The position numbers and the translations under genes are program-made. Of a stretch of DNA of 64,000 nt, positions 52,990 through 63,654 are shown in pieces. Location: contig CM035359.1 in the NCBI GenBank assembly GCA_020137815.1, forward strand, positions 1,348,386 to 1,412,385. Reading direction: 5' to 3'. Within the stretch, counting starts at the first letter, position 1. Each line of letters begins with the position of its first letter. The notes below the pieces were generated by a model that saw only the letters and a list, made by a program, of their open reading frames with translations, did no database searches and had not been told where the DNA came from. The stretch comes from Hormiphora californensis (taxonomy: Eukaryota > Ctenophora > Tentaculata > Cydippida > Pleurobrachiidae).

Positions 52990-55187
52990 CTAGAAAATTC
53001 GAGGGGCCGCTCCAGGTCGGGTGCAGGATCCAAGGTCTGCTCGTGTGGCCAGGACATACGGATGATCTGTCTCGTACACCTGTTCCAGGATGTCTAATGA
53101 CCTGGGAGGAAGATACGGATCGGGTTAGATAGTGATACATATCCTGAAAGATCTTGCATGCCGAGCTATATTGTCAGTTAAAATCATCATTCAAACATAC
53201 TTATTAAGCAGTTTTTCTGACGTCGAAAGATCTCCCATTAGGTAAAAGCTGTTGCCGAGGAGTCGAAGGATCTTCGCCGCATCTGGATGTTTCATTCCAA
53301 TTTTCTACGAGGACAAATTATCCGTTAGAACCAGCTTTAATTCGCTAAATCCAATACCAAATCAATGACTAAGATTTAATCGAAATCTTGCAACCGTCTG
53401 TCAGGCCAATGCTCTGAGAATAGGGTCAGGCCAATGCTCTGACAGGCAATGCTCTGACAGGCAACCGGAAGATTTTGTTTTCCTCTCACCTTTTCCGTGA
53501 TCTTGAGGGCTCGTGAGAGGACTTCCCTGGCCTTGCTGGGCTGTTTGGTCAAGTTGAATAGATCTCCAAGGTTCATCAATGTGGGGACAAGGTTAATATG
53601 TGCATCACCGTATCGCTTCTGCTTCATCTGGAGAGCACTTGTCAGCTTTGATTTTGCTCCATCATAGTCACCTGCGAGAGGGGTAAATTAGGACCAGAAT
53701 TAGAAAATGGAATCGAAAAGTATTAGATAGGTATTATACTAGCAATCGCATAGAACATAGGTAGAGAAATGGTAAAGCTGTAACTGTAACTGTAACTGTA
53801 ACTGTAACTATAACTGTAACTAACCCATTTCCTTGAAGGCTCGTCCGAGGTTGTTTAGATTCCTTGCAACATCAGGATGGTCCCGTCCATACACGATCTC
53901 ATTAGTCTCCATGGCTCGCTGGAAAAGCACCGCAGCCTTGGCTGTCTCACCCTGGATAGAATTGAAATGTTGACAGTTTGAAGAATCTACAGTATACAGT
54001 ATACTGCATATCTAGGTACAGAACTCTCGAGAGAGATCTACTGCTTTTTATCCATTACTCCATCCATAATTATCTGTCAGTTTCTCTAATTTTCAAACTT
54101 CATCTCACCTGTTCCAACACGCAATCAGCAAGATTATTGAGGGTTGAAGCAATGGCTGGGTGAAGCTCACCGTAAATCACCTCCTCCATCTTCAAAACTC
54201 GCTCGTAAAGAGACTTTGCCTTATCATAATCACCTGATTAGATGTTTGTATGTTAGAAATGATGAAATTAGTCACACTTCAGTTCCAATATATAATGTCA
54301 ATTTTTAGAAGAACACTTGACTAGTGGACTAAATCTTTGTGTTGCTAATTAACTACTATAATTGTCTTAATTAATTACTGAACCACGATATTTTGAAAAC
54401 CCAACTTCTATCTTTACCTCGGCTGTTTTCGATCATGGCCATGTTTTTGATGGTCACAGCAATGAGGGGATGGGCATCTGAGTAACAAGCCTGTTGGATT
54501 TCCAGAGCTTCTTCGTTGAGTTGCATGGCCTCCTTGAGGTCGCCCATCGTGTAGCTGACACTGGCCAGGTTAGCCATTGTGGACGCAACAAGTGGATGGT
54601 TCTTGCCTGAGAAAGGAATAGGTCAAACGGTGGGGGTTGGCATATTGTGGAATATCGGAGGTTAAACATGGGGGTTAATCAGGGGATTAGGGCCAGGAGC
54701 TGGATGTTTGTATGTATCTTTAGCGGGAGGGGGGGGGGTCTGAACTGGGACAATATATAATGTTTTTGACAATGTCTACCCTGAAAAAAAGGGTATTCAT
54801 ATTTGATGGAGCTGCATCCTATATAAGAGTTGTGCCAGGTCCCTGGCATGTGACGTATGGTGGTATGGGACTGCGGGAGAAGTGAGGGGGGGGGGGGTCA
54901 CGTGACTTAGTGGAGAGAGTTTCCCACACCACTTCATAGCATGTTGTGAGGCAGTAGTGAATATCCCAATAGTCCAGTTTTATATGAGTTCACATTTTAC
55001 AGTGCAGTCATTTGTTTCAGTTTTCACGACTTCGTACCCCTTACTCAACAAATATATAATAATTGACACTCCAACATAATGCATCTTGTCAGCGACGTCT
55101 TTTCTTTCTCTTTCTATCTCTCTTTCTATCTATCTCTCTTTATCCCACGTATCTCTCCCTCTATATACACGCCCCCACCACCACACA

Positions 55188-55235
<48 letters not shown>

Positions 55236-57169
55236 CAGAGAGAGAGAAAGAGGACTACATTGAGGAGACTTTTCATCCCCATCGCACATCTACCCTTCGT
55301 TTGCGCTTCTTTCTTTTAGTCTGATACTTATTTTTAAGTGTATCACACCGTTTAATTAACTAATTAACTAATCGCCATGCGTCACATTCATTTTGGTGTA
55401 TTTTCAGCTTCAATCGCCCCGTTTTTTGTTGGTAAATTGCAACTTAGTACCAAAGTTTCGGCATCTGTTTGTGAGTTTGTGTGTATGTGACGTTGGAAGA
55501 CGTGGCGGCAGGCCGGTGTTGAGGGATCCTAGATTCTTGAAAACTTGAAAGCTTACTTCCCCCCATATTAAACCCAATTAAGGATTGCCATGCTGTGTAA
55601 TTGTTTTCTTCATGCCTGTCAAATAGTTTTTAAATCTTACATTGTTATTTCATCATTTCAATTTAACCCTGAACATTTGACACCCCTCCCTCCTCCTTTA
55701 GGCAGTGCTATGAGGCATCTGATCTCTCTCCTCTTATTGGCTTTAGCCTGTTCCGTCCACACATCAGGTACGCGTTTTAGTTACCCCACCCCCCGTTACC
55801 ATGGTAACAATGGAACTCCCCCACCCCCCGTTACCATGGTAACAATGGAACTCCCCCACCCCCCGTTACCATGGTAACAATGTAACTCCCCCCCGTTACC
55901 ATGGTAACAATGGAACTCCCCCCCCCCCGTTACCATGGTAACAATGGAACTCCCTCCCCCGTTACCATGGTAACAATGGAACTCCCCCCCCCGTTACCAT
56001 GGTAACAATGGAACTCCCTCCCCCCGTTACCATGGTAACAATGTAACTCCCCCCCGTTACCATGGTAACAATGGAACTCCCCCCCCCCGTTACCATGGTA
56101 ACAATGGAACTCCCCCCCCCCCCGTTACCATGGTAACAATGGAACTCCCCCCCCCCCCCCGTTACCATGGTAAAAATGGAACTCCCCCCCCCCCGTTACC
56201 ATGGTAACAATGGAACTCCCCCCCCCCCCCCCGTTACCATGGTAACAATGGAACTCCCCCCCCCGTTACCATGGTAACAATGGAACCCCCCCCCCCCCCC
56301 CCCGTTACCATGGTAAAAATGGAACTCTCCCCACATTTCCATGGCAACTTAACATGGGCTGTAGGATCTTCCTTATGAGCTGGGGGTACCACAACCCAGA
56401 GTTTTTATCGATAAAATAGTCAGTATGTGACGTCATATTTCATTTACTATCTCTCTAATTCCTCCCCTTTAAACCCCCTCCATCCATCCCACAGATCTGA
56501 TAGCCACAGAGGACATGATTATGACAGCAGAGTCGGGAGGAGAACTCAGTCCCGATGATATTCCCTATGAAACGGAAGAAGGTAACCATATCAACCAGAT
56601 TTGAGCCGTTTGACAGTGTGTCAATTAGTGAACCAGTAGTGACAATTAGTTAACTAGGCTGCACGTGCCATTACAGAGTTATCTCTCCTACAGGTTCAAT
56701 TGAGGGGGAACCCCTCAGTCCTGAAGTTCTGGAAAGCATAGACCATCCCGAGGAGCCCACCATTGTCGAGGACATCGAGGATCATGCGCTGGACGGAGAA
56801 ATCATTCAAATAGGTAATTGATCAACTAATTAATTAATTAATTAATTAAATCAACTGAATCTCTTCTACTTGCCTAGAATCATGAAATTCCCTTGAAAGT
56901 ACATACCATACACCTAATCAATAACGATATCTTACGAATAACTAACTTCTACATAAATGATACCTAATTAACTAACTAATTACCATTGACTAATTACCAC
57001 TTAATTATCATTTTTCTCCGCAGTGAAGCGAGCCGAAGTGATTCCAATGCCTATGGAGGACGAAACGGCTGTCATGTAATGACGATCTTTTCTAAAAACT
57101 CTCTTTCTAGCTCTCGGGTTCAAAAACAGTGAATTAGAGTGAGAGGGAGAGAGAAAGATAGAGAGTGAG

Positions 57170-57249
<80 letters not shown>

Positions 57250-58133
57250 AAATCCCTTCTAGATCAGCTTTCAGATAAGTAATCCCTTATGAAATGTATG
57301 ATGCATGCATTTTTGTACATAGTAGCCGGTCACTTATTGAGGTGTCTTGGTGTTGAGAGTCAGGTTTTTCAGCAAAAAGTTAGAAATTTTGTAATTTAAT
57401 TGAGAGTTTGTAGTATAATTAACAAAATTAAAGCAGATTCCTCCCGCCCCCTGAATTCTTTAAATATGAATTGATGAATTGAAATAATAAGCTGGTCTTA
57501 CTGTTAATAATCAATTTCCAATTATTTTATTTCAGTTAATTTTATTACTGTGTGACTTTCCCAAAAAAATTGATATTTGATTGGTGACAATATCATTGCA
57601 TATCAGATCACATTGATATTCTTGTGAGTTGTGACACACCATCCCCCTTTCATTGTCAAGCATATGGTTCCACTGATTTTGGGCAAGTGTTTTCTTTTTG
57701 TTTAGGGGTTTAGGGGTAGGGGTTGGGGTTTTCTTCACCTCCAGGATGGAATATAACAAAGGGAGGACACATGATAGTCATATCAAAGTGGGTTTTCTTA
57801 CCATAAACTCGTCCTCGGATCTTCCTTGTTCTCTGCAGAGCGTCCTTCGCCTCCTCATACTCCCCAAGCGCCATGTGGACCTGAGAAATAGATCAATTTG
57901 GTTAAACATTATAGAACAGCTAGATCACCAACCGTATTCATATTCATAGAATTATTAAAAAGATTGATCTTGGCAACACACTGTTAGCCACCCACCATGA
58001 AAGTTACCCAAGGATCGGTTAATAGTTAAAACGTGACGCATTTCTTACTGACTTGCTTATATCTATCTGCGTTCTACCAGACCCGGGTTCTCGTATATAG
58101 TTTTATTTCTTCGTAAGGTTCGAAAAATAATAG

Positions 58134-58200
<67 letters not shown>

Positions 58201-58296
58201 CTGGGAGCTGAGTTAGAATTGAATTCCGACGGTTGTCAACAAGAATTCAGTGTCTTTGTACCTATGCTATTGCTTGGAAGTGTCAAGAATATATAT

Positions 58297-58374
<78 letters not shown>

Positions 58375-59620
58375 ACTCACTCACTCTCTCCATCCCTTCC
58401 TCCCTCCCTCCCTCCCTCCCTCCCTCTCACACACAAACACTTTTTCGAGGATTCAGAAAATACATATAGATTCCGAGAATATTTCTGAATTTCTGTTCTG
58501 ATACGCAGCCAGCCTTCCTAATTTTACATCCTCGTTGTCAGTAGGAATTGTCAAATTTTTTATAGTTCCTTGAACTGTTGGTGCCGTTTTTACCAGGCTT
58601 TAAGCGTAGAGACAGTAACAAATAATTCCACCATTTGAAACCACCATTTGAAACCACCATTTGAAACCACCATTTGAAACCACCATTTGAAACCACCATT
58701 TGAAACCATGGTTACAGCTCTAAACCACTAGAGCTTTAACCACTTGTCTGTGTGATGCCTCTCAACAAACTACTTGTTCATGATTGCTGTGTCTAGAGGA
58801 TGAGCTGACCGAAAGTAGCAGAGGGCGCCCCAGCACTTCGCCGTAGCAAGGCCACCCACCAATTAGTTTATACAGAGTATAGAATCAAATTGAGACAGAG
58901 AAATTATGAGCTAGGCTATCATATCTTTGCCATGCTACGCAGTCTGTCTGTTCGGCTCACACCGGGGTCCGGGTCAGCTGACAGACAAGGAACATGTCAA
59001 TTATATCTCTTATGACACTTGTTAAGTAAGATGACACATGAAGGCTATTTACCCTACAAATTCCCGAAAATTCAAGTTTCTATCTTCAAAAATGTGGTTT
59101 CAGGATTTCAGGAAAATTAAAACTAAAACTTACCATAGCAATATTTGAGAGAGTGGTTGCGATCTCTGGGTGCCACAATCCATACTGTTTCTCCTTGGTT
59201 ACCAGAACACTCTGGTACAGCACCTTACTCTTTTCGTGCTCTCCCAGAGCGGCGCTCACTGCCGCCAGGTTACACAAAGTAGAGCCAAACTCGTGACGGG
59301 GAACATCGTGTCGCTCCTAGGGGATGATATCGGGATGTAAAGTGAAATGTAGTTTCTACCAAACATAGAACGGTTCCTAAATGCAATCACAATTTACAAA
59401 AAACTCTCACGAGCCTCGGCCTCAAATCATGTCTGTTATTATACCTGTATTCTCATAACTCGGTTCAGTTGACTGTGTGCCTGGTTTGGTTCTCCCATCT
59501 TGTTCCTTAACATGGCCACTCGGCTCAGAGTTTCACAAATCTCCAGCCCATTTGATCCATGAATACTCTCCCTAATACTCAATGATCGTTCCAAAAGGGT
59601 GTTTGCGTAGGTTAGGTTGC
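52990..59620 (-). CDS. Tetratricopeptide repeat protein, kinesin-light-chain/nephrocystin-3 type
   Basis: Nine minus-strand exons agree in phase: 59620-59445, 59316-59134, 57880-57802, 54606-54418, 54233-54109, 53951-53825, 53671-53490, 53304-53201 and 53101-52990 (TAG). About 425 codons are present, and the 5' part lies upstream of 59620. Most exons encode one TPR unit of about 42 residues, with recurring signatures. These are (Y/H)xxHPxxAxTLxNLA (HPAIASTLNNLADC, HPDVARNLNNLGRA), GDYDKAKSLYERVLKMEE and GEYEEAKDALQ. This 42-residue TPR class is typical of kinesin light chains and NPHP3-like scaffolds and binds partner proteins. Partner unknown. The donor of the exon ending at 53825 is GTTAGT. 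The 3.2-kb intron 54607-57801 holds an opposite-strand gene, and a (TGTAAC)n tract at 53779-53822 abuts the exon at 53825. Confidence 0.8.
55186..55250. repeat. (AG)n microsatellite
   Basis: An AG tract in the large TPR-gene intron. Confidence 0.9.
55710..57079 (+). CDS. Small secreted acidic protein, nested in the TPR gene intron
   Basis: Exons are 55710-55767, 56495-56581, 56694-56813 and 57024-57079 (TAA), 106 codons, all junctions phase 1. It starts with a clear signal peptide (MRHLISLLLLALACSVHTSG). The rest is strongly acidic (ELSPDDIPYETEEG, EEPTIVEDIEDHALDGE) with no cysteines after cleavage. Near the C-terminus VKRAEVIPMPMEDETAVM contains a dibasic KR, a possible prohormone-convertase site that would free a 15-residue peptide (speculative). 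It could equally be an acidic matrix protein. No family recognised. The first intron is a 16-copy X-box minisatellite. Confidence 0.65.
55793..56331. repeat. Minisatellite of 16 GTTACCATGGTAAC palindromes
   Basis: A unit of about 28-40 bp: GTTACCATGGTAACAATGGA followed by ACTC and a C-run of variable length. I count 16 copies. Length differences come from the C-run. GTTACC-AT-GGTAAC matches the RFX X-box consensus GTNRCC-N(0-3)-RGYAAC. It lies in the first intron of the small secreted-protein gene. Confidence 0.9.
57120..57246. repeat. (AG)n microsatellite
   Basis: An AG tract 40 bp after the stop of the small secreted gene. Confidence 0.9.
58136..58197. repeat. (AG)n microsatellite
   Basis: A pure AG run in the intron between the second and third TPR exons. 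Confidence 0.95.
58300..58425. repeat. (TC)n then (CCCT)n microsatellite
   Basis: A TC run followed by CTCACTCA and CCTC repeats, inverted relative to the AG run at 58136. Confidence 0.95.
58628..58710. repeat. Six tandem copies of a 14-bp unit
   Basis: CACCATTTGAAACC repeated about six times in a TPR-gene intron. Confidence 0.85.
58775..58820. repeat. Dispersed repeat related to 7868-7908
   Basis: GATTGCTGTGTCTAGAGGAT followed by GAGCTGACCGAAAGTAGC. Confidence 0.35.
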
Positions 59621-59724
59621 CTAAATAATGAGGGTACACAATGTTAAGAAAATCTCACCAAAATGATCTCATTCTTAAAATTACTCCGAATAAAACCAAA
59701 GAAAGTCGGAACTACTGAAATATT

Positions 59725-59970
59725 GCCAAACCACGTACGCACCCCTTCTAAATCACGTACGCACCCATTCCAAATCACGCACATACCCATTCCAAATCAG
59801 GTACGCACCCCTTCCAAATCATGATTTGCGTGCACGCACATACCCCTTCCAAATCACGCACATACCCATTCCAAATCAGGTACGCACCCCTGTCAAATCA
59901 CGCACATACCCATTCCAAATCAGTTACGCACCCATTCCAAATCACGTACATACATCTTCCAAATCAGTAG
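59725..59970. repeat. 22-bp tandem repeat, about ten copies
   Basis: Units of the form CCAAATCACGCACATACCCA with variants CAGGTACGCACCCCTTC, upstream of the first visible TPR exon. Confidence 0.8.
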
Positions 59971-60309
59971 TATAGTGTGCACAGTTGGGACCCCTTTTTC
60001 GCCCTAACTGGGGCACCATTTTGTATGAGCATGACACGTGACTTCTGATTACCAAAATTATGCGGCGCTGGCAAGAGTTGTTCGCTAGAATATCGGGAGC
60101 GCCGGCAAGGGCCTTGGAATTTATTTTGGCGCTGACAAGGGCCCACATTCGCGATTGGGATTTCTGTATGATGTCAATTTTTGTTTGGGATTTCTGTGTG
60201 ATCTCACCCCTATCACATTACACTCCTGCACAATACATATTCCTTTGTCTCTTTTTTTTTCTCGTGCCAGGTGTATCAGCTGATACAAATAATAAATATG
60301 TTCCTCTAA

Positions 60310-60570
60310 TGTTCTTTTATTATTCTTACCGTTCTTTTGGTATTCCAGTGACTTTTCATTAAAAAGGAACGAGCCGGGAACAGTGAAAATTACAAAAGAA
60401 CAGCATCGGAATGTTTTTTCGTTAGAAAGGAAAAGTGGGAAAATACAAAAGAACAGTGGATATTAGAACGGAACAACAGCGGAACGATGGCGGAACAGTA
60501 AAATGTTGCAAAATGTTTCAAAAACGAAAACATGTAGTAGATACACTTAAACTAGGGAATGTATTTTTCA
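60310..60570 (+). repeat. Left terminal repeat of the cargo element
   Basis: GTTCTTTTGGTATTCCAGTG, then repeated AAAAGAACAG and GGAACA motifs. The exact outer end is unclear (60310-60332). Confidence 0.65.
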
Positions 60571-60630
60571 AATTAAGAGACTGGTTTTCTGGAGAAAAAT
60601 AAATGAATAATTAAAATTCCATCAGTTATA

Positions 60631-61068
60631 TCAAAATTGAATCTTCATTATATCAAATCTAATGCAGATCACAGCTTCGACTTTCCATGCTGTAGATGGG
60701 CGTGAACTCCTTGCTATTTCTAGTAGATCTTCCCGTTCAATATTTTCTTTTACTTTTTTAACGTCTTCTCGCCCAGAAATTAATTGAGCAGTCTCAAAAA
60801 CCATTGTGTTATTAGAGGGGTGATAAAATTTAACTTCACCAGTAAGTTTGTTTGTCATAACAAAGCCGAATGCGACATTCAGTTTTATATCATTCTGATA
60901 GTTTTCCAAGACTTTATCTAGTTTACCAAAAATTCCATCAGTGGGTGACAGTGGAAAATGATAAATATCTTTTAGTTTGCCTTTTGTAGTACGCTGACGA
61001 ATAGTTGACCAATTTTTCCGGTATAACTCCCAAAACTTGACGGGCACAGTATCTAGAAACGCGTCCAT
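60631..61068 (-). CDS. Unknown protein of the cargo element (145 aa)
   Basis: Starts MDAFLDTVPVKFWELYRKNW. The core LNVAFGFVMTNKLTGEVKFY followed by HPSNNTMVFETAQLI, and a closing SSRPSTAWKVEAV, recall small conserved proteins found with virus-like or self-synthesising elements in invertebrate genomes (from memory, low certainty). No signal peptide, membrane segment or catalytic motif. An intact internal repeat (61150-61385) lies directly on its 5' side and may hold its promoter. Confidence 0.6.
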   Translation of the reverse strand: MDAFLDTVPVKFWELYRKNWSTIRQRTTKGKLKDIYHFPLSPTDGIFGKLDKVLENYQNDIKLNVAFGFVMTNKLTGEVKFYHPSNNTMVFETAQLISGREDVKKVKENIEREDLLEIARSSRPSTAWKVEAVICIRFDIMKIQF

Positions 61069-61149
61069 GATTCTTATGGTAGCAATTATGGTAACACCGG
61101 TTTATATAGCCAAAGATATGTTCTACTTCAATTATCGACGGGTCATAGC

Positions 61150-61385
61150 ACTGTTATTCCCAGCGTTCTTTTGGTATTCCAGTGACTTTTCATGAGAAAG
61201 GAACGAGACGGGAACAGTGAAAACTACAAAAGAACAGCAACGGAATGTTTTTTCGTTAGAAAGGAAAAGTGGGAAAATACAAAAGAACAGTGGATATTAG
61301 AACGGAACAACAGCGGAACGACAGCGGAACAGAAATATTGTAAACTGTTGCAAAATGTTTGATTCACTGGAACAATAAAACCTAC
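61150..61385 (+). promoter_or_regulatory. Internal copy of the terminal repeat, possible promoter region
   Basis: Near-identical to the left terminal repeat over GTTCTTTTGGTATTCCAGTG to ACGGAACAACAGCGGAACGA. It sits between the stop-side of the split ORF and the start-side of the 145-aa ORF. The promoter role is inferred from position only. Confidence 0.4.
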
Positions 61386-61452
61386 TTTGTTTTTGATTTG
61401 TAAAACAAATAAAAAGACCTTTTTTCAAACAAAAAAAAAGAAATATAATTAA

Positions 61453-63189
61453 CTATACATTTAAACTTTCATTTTCTAAATCTCTTAAAAGCAACAGCGT
61501 CTTTTCAACAACTTGGAAAATATTTGCAAACTCTTTAGAATATTTTAAAAATAATTTTTTGATATCTTCAACGCTCTTTTTGTCAACTAATTTAATCAAT
61601 TTTCGTTCTTTTTCATTTAATCTCTTTCGCTGAAAAACAACAAGTGGAATTACACCATACTTTAGACCAGTACACAACGTTTTAATAGCTTGTAAAAGTT
61701 GGTTACTACGTGAAACCTTGACAAATTTCTTTGAAGCAAACAATCGACTGAGTTCTAGAAAGTCAGCAATATTTTTGGAGTTAATTATTGAATCGGAAAA
61801 CTCGTTAAGGCCAGAGGGGGGGGGGGTCGACGGGTTTTTTGGGGTGTTTTTTGAGGTATACGTTATATGAAAGCGCTGGGCAAGGCGAATCGATTAGAAC
61901 TGATGCCATCGATGTTGCACACACCGTTTGGCAAAAATTTGGGGGTTAACATTTGGCCTATAATGGATGTTAACCCCTATAAATCAGGATTGGTGGGGTC
62001 TAGAACATCCATCATTGTACCAAAGGCTTCGTCTTGTCTTGATACAACTTCCTGAAAAGTTTTATGTCGTTACTCCAACTACTTCTTGATTTTTTGGGGG
62101 TTTACAAAATATGCGGAAAAAGCCCTTTTTGCCTCTAATTTTGCTCTTTTTTGGGACATCCTGCCTCACTTCCTGAGATAACGGCTAGGACTCAGACCTT
62201 GCCGTTTGGCATAGTTGTTCTGGGGACCGTGTTCTTCAAATTTGGTGTAGCGATTTTTGATTAAGGCCCCCGTTCAAAAATTATAGGGGTTAACATTTGT
62301 TTTGTCCATGAAAATTTTATGTAAACCCCTATAAATTTTGAACGGGGGCCTTAATCAAAAATCGCTACACCAAATTTGAAGAACACGGTCTCTAGAACAA
62401 CTATGCCAAACGGCAAGGTCTGAGTCCTAGCCGTTATCTCAGGAAGTGAGGCAGGATGTCCCAAAAAAGAGCAAAATTAGAGGCAAAAAGGGCTTTTTCC
62501 GCATATTTTGTAAACCCCCAAAAAATCAAGAAGTAGTTGGAGTAACGACATAAAACTTTTCAGGAAGTTGTATCAAGACAAGACGAAGCCTTTGGTACAA
62601 TGATGGATGTTCTAGACCCCATCAATCCTGATTTATAGGGGTTAACATCCATTATAGGCCAAATGTTAACCCCCAAATTTTTGCCAAACGGTGTGTGCAA
62701 CATCGATGGCATCAGTTCTAATCGATTCGCCTTGCCCAGCGCTTTCATATAACGTATACCTCAAAAAACACCCCAAAAAACCCGTCGACCCCCCCCTCTG
62801 GCCTTAAAGGTACTGTCCTTAAAATTTGTTATAAACTCATCGAGTTGCTTTTCAAATAACCGAATGCGACTCAAATGTTGTTTTGATTCCGTCAGCTTTG
62901 TTTTGTACAAACGTTCAAACTTGCGAGCGTGCTGATCTCGCACATGATACAATTCCTTGTAATTTAGTTCAGGCTTTTTCACAACTTTAGTAAGTGTTGG
63001 TGAAGGGTTTTCCGAATCTTTATCGCTGCTATCTGCAGAGGTGTCATCTATTGGATAATCCTCATCTATCTGTAGTTCTTTGGTATCCATACCTTCATTA
63101 ATCGTAGGCTTTTTGTGATAAAGGTCTTTATGTTCAAGGAGTTGATAAATGAAGGGGAACGATTGGTCACACAAGTCACAAGCTACCAT
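61453..63189 (-). pseudogene. C2H2-finger protein of the cargo element, split by a hairpin transposon
   Basis: The 5' part (63189-62808) begins MVACDLCDQSFPFIYQLLEH. Its C-x2-C-x12-H-x4-H finger is followed by an acidic serine-rich stretch and a basic helical region (KRLYKTKL-like, RIRLFEKQLDEFITNF). The 3' part (61804-61453) continues with a charged helical segment (VVFQRKRLNEKERKLI, DIKKLFLKYSKEFANIF). A 995-bp hairpin element interrupts it at TTAA. The frames on both sides are in register when one TTAA is counted, so the split is recent or tolerated. Total about 245 codons. Nucleic-acid or protein binding through the finger is plausible; function unknown. Confidence 0.6.
61809..62803. mobile_element. 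995-bp hairpin transposon at a TTAA target
   Basis: Flanked by TTAA on both sides (61805-61808, 62804-62807). The ends are GGCCAGAGGGGGG and its inverse. The two arms of about 480 bp are nearly identical inverted copies with a short loop near 62290-62330. TTAA duplication is typical of piggyBac and Kolobok elements. The mirrored 62-codon frames in each arm are by-products of the symmetry. Confidence 0.85.
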
Positions 63190-63247
63190 TTGTAAAGAAA
63201 TGAAGATAGTTGTCCCTTATATACCCATGGCATGACATCGAAAGAAA

Positions 63248-63601
63248 CTAGTTACTGCAGTTAGGACATTTATTTTCATAGGTTTCCGGAAACAGCTTGT
63301 TCGTAATATTATCAAACATTTCTGGGTTCTGGTTTAGCATTTCACGAATTTCAATTAATGAGTTTGATTCCTTAATGGCGTCCACAAGAAGTTTCTCGCG
63401 ATCTGTTAGATCAGCTTTGCTGATATCAGCGTCAATAAGATCGTGCTTGAAAGCAAAGCAGTGTAGCAAGCATTGGTATGTATTTTCTCGGTCCGAAGAT
63501 TCGCTATCAGATTGAGATATATCTGAGTCAGACTCTGGATCTGAAATATCACTTAAGCCCATTTTCTTAGACGACTCGTGACGCGTATTAGATCTCGGCA
63601 T
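63248..63601 (-). CDS. Unknown acidic protein of the cargo element
   Basis: I choose the ATG at 63601 (MPRSNTRHESSKKMGLSD), because the longer start ten codons upstream begins within hydrophobic sequence next to the repeat. About 117 residues: a Ser/Asp-rich N-terminus (SDPESDSDISQSDSESSDRE), a helical middle and a C-terminal CPNCSN that could bind metal with other residues. No family recognised. It is 58 bp upstream of the start of the C2H2 ORF and has an inverted internal repeat (63655-63810) on its 5' side. Confidence 0.55.
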   Translation of the reverse strand: MPRSNTRHESSKKMGLSDISDPESDSDISQSDSESSDRENTYQCLLHCFAFKHDLIDADISKADLTDREKLLVDAIKESNSLIEIREMLNQNPEMFDNITNKLFPETYENKCPNCSN

Positions 63602-63654
63602 GACTAGAACTGAATTGAACGCAATAAGCAATCTCTTTTATAGTTCCAAACTAG

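Noticed and set aside
55793-56331. CRISPR-like array
   Set aside because: Units are tandem with only variable C-runs between them, so there are no spacers. The context is an animal intron.
59942-60148. Upstream exon of the TPR gene
   Set aside because: The open frame lacks the TPR pattern and has no splice site giving the phase required at 59620.
61867-62748. Two near-identical 62-codon ORFs
   Set aside because: They are mirror images in the arms of the TTAA hairpin, with no codon-level evidence of a protein.
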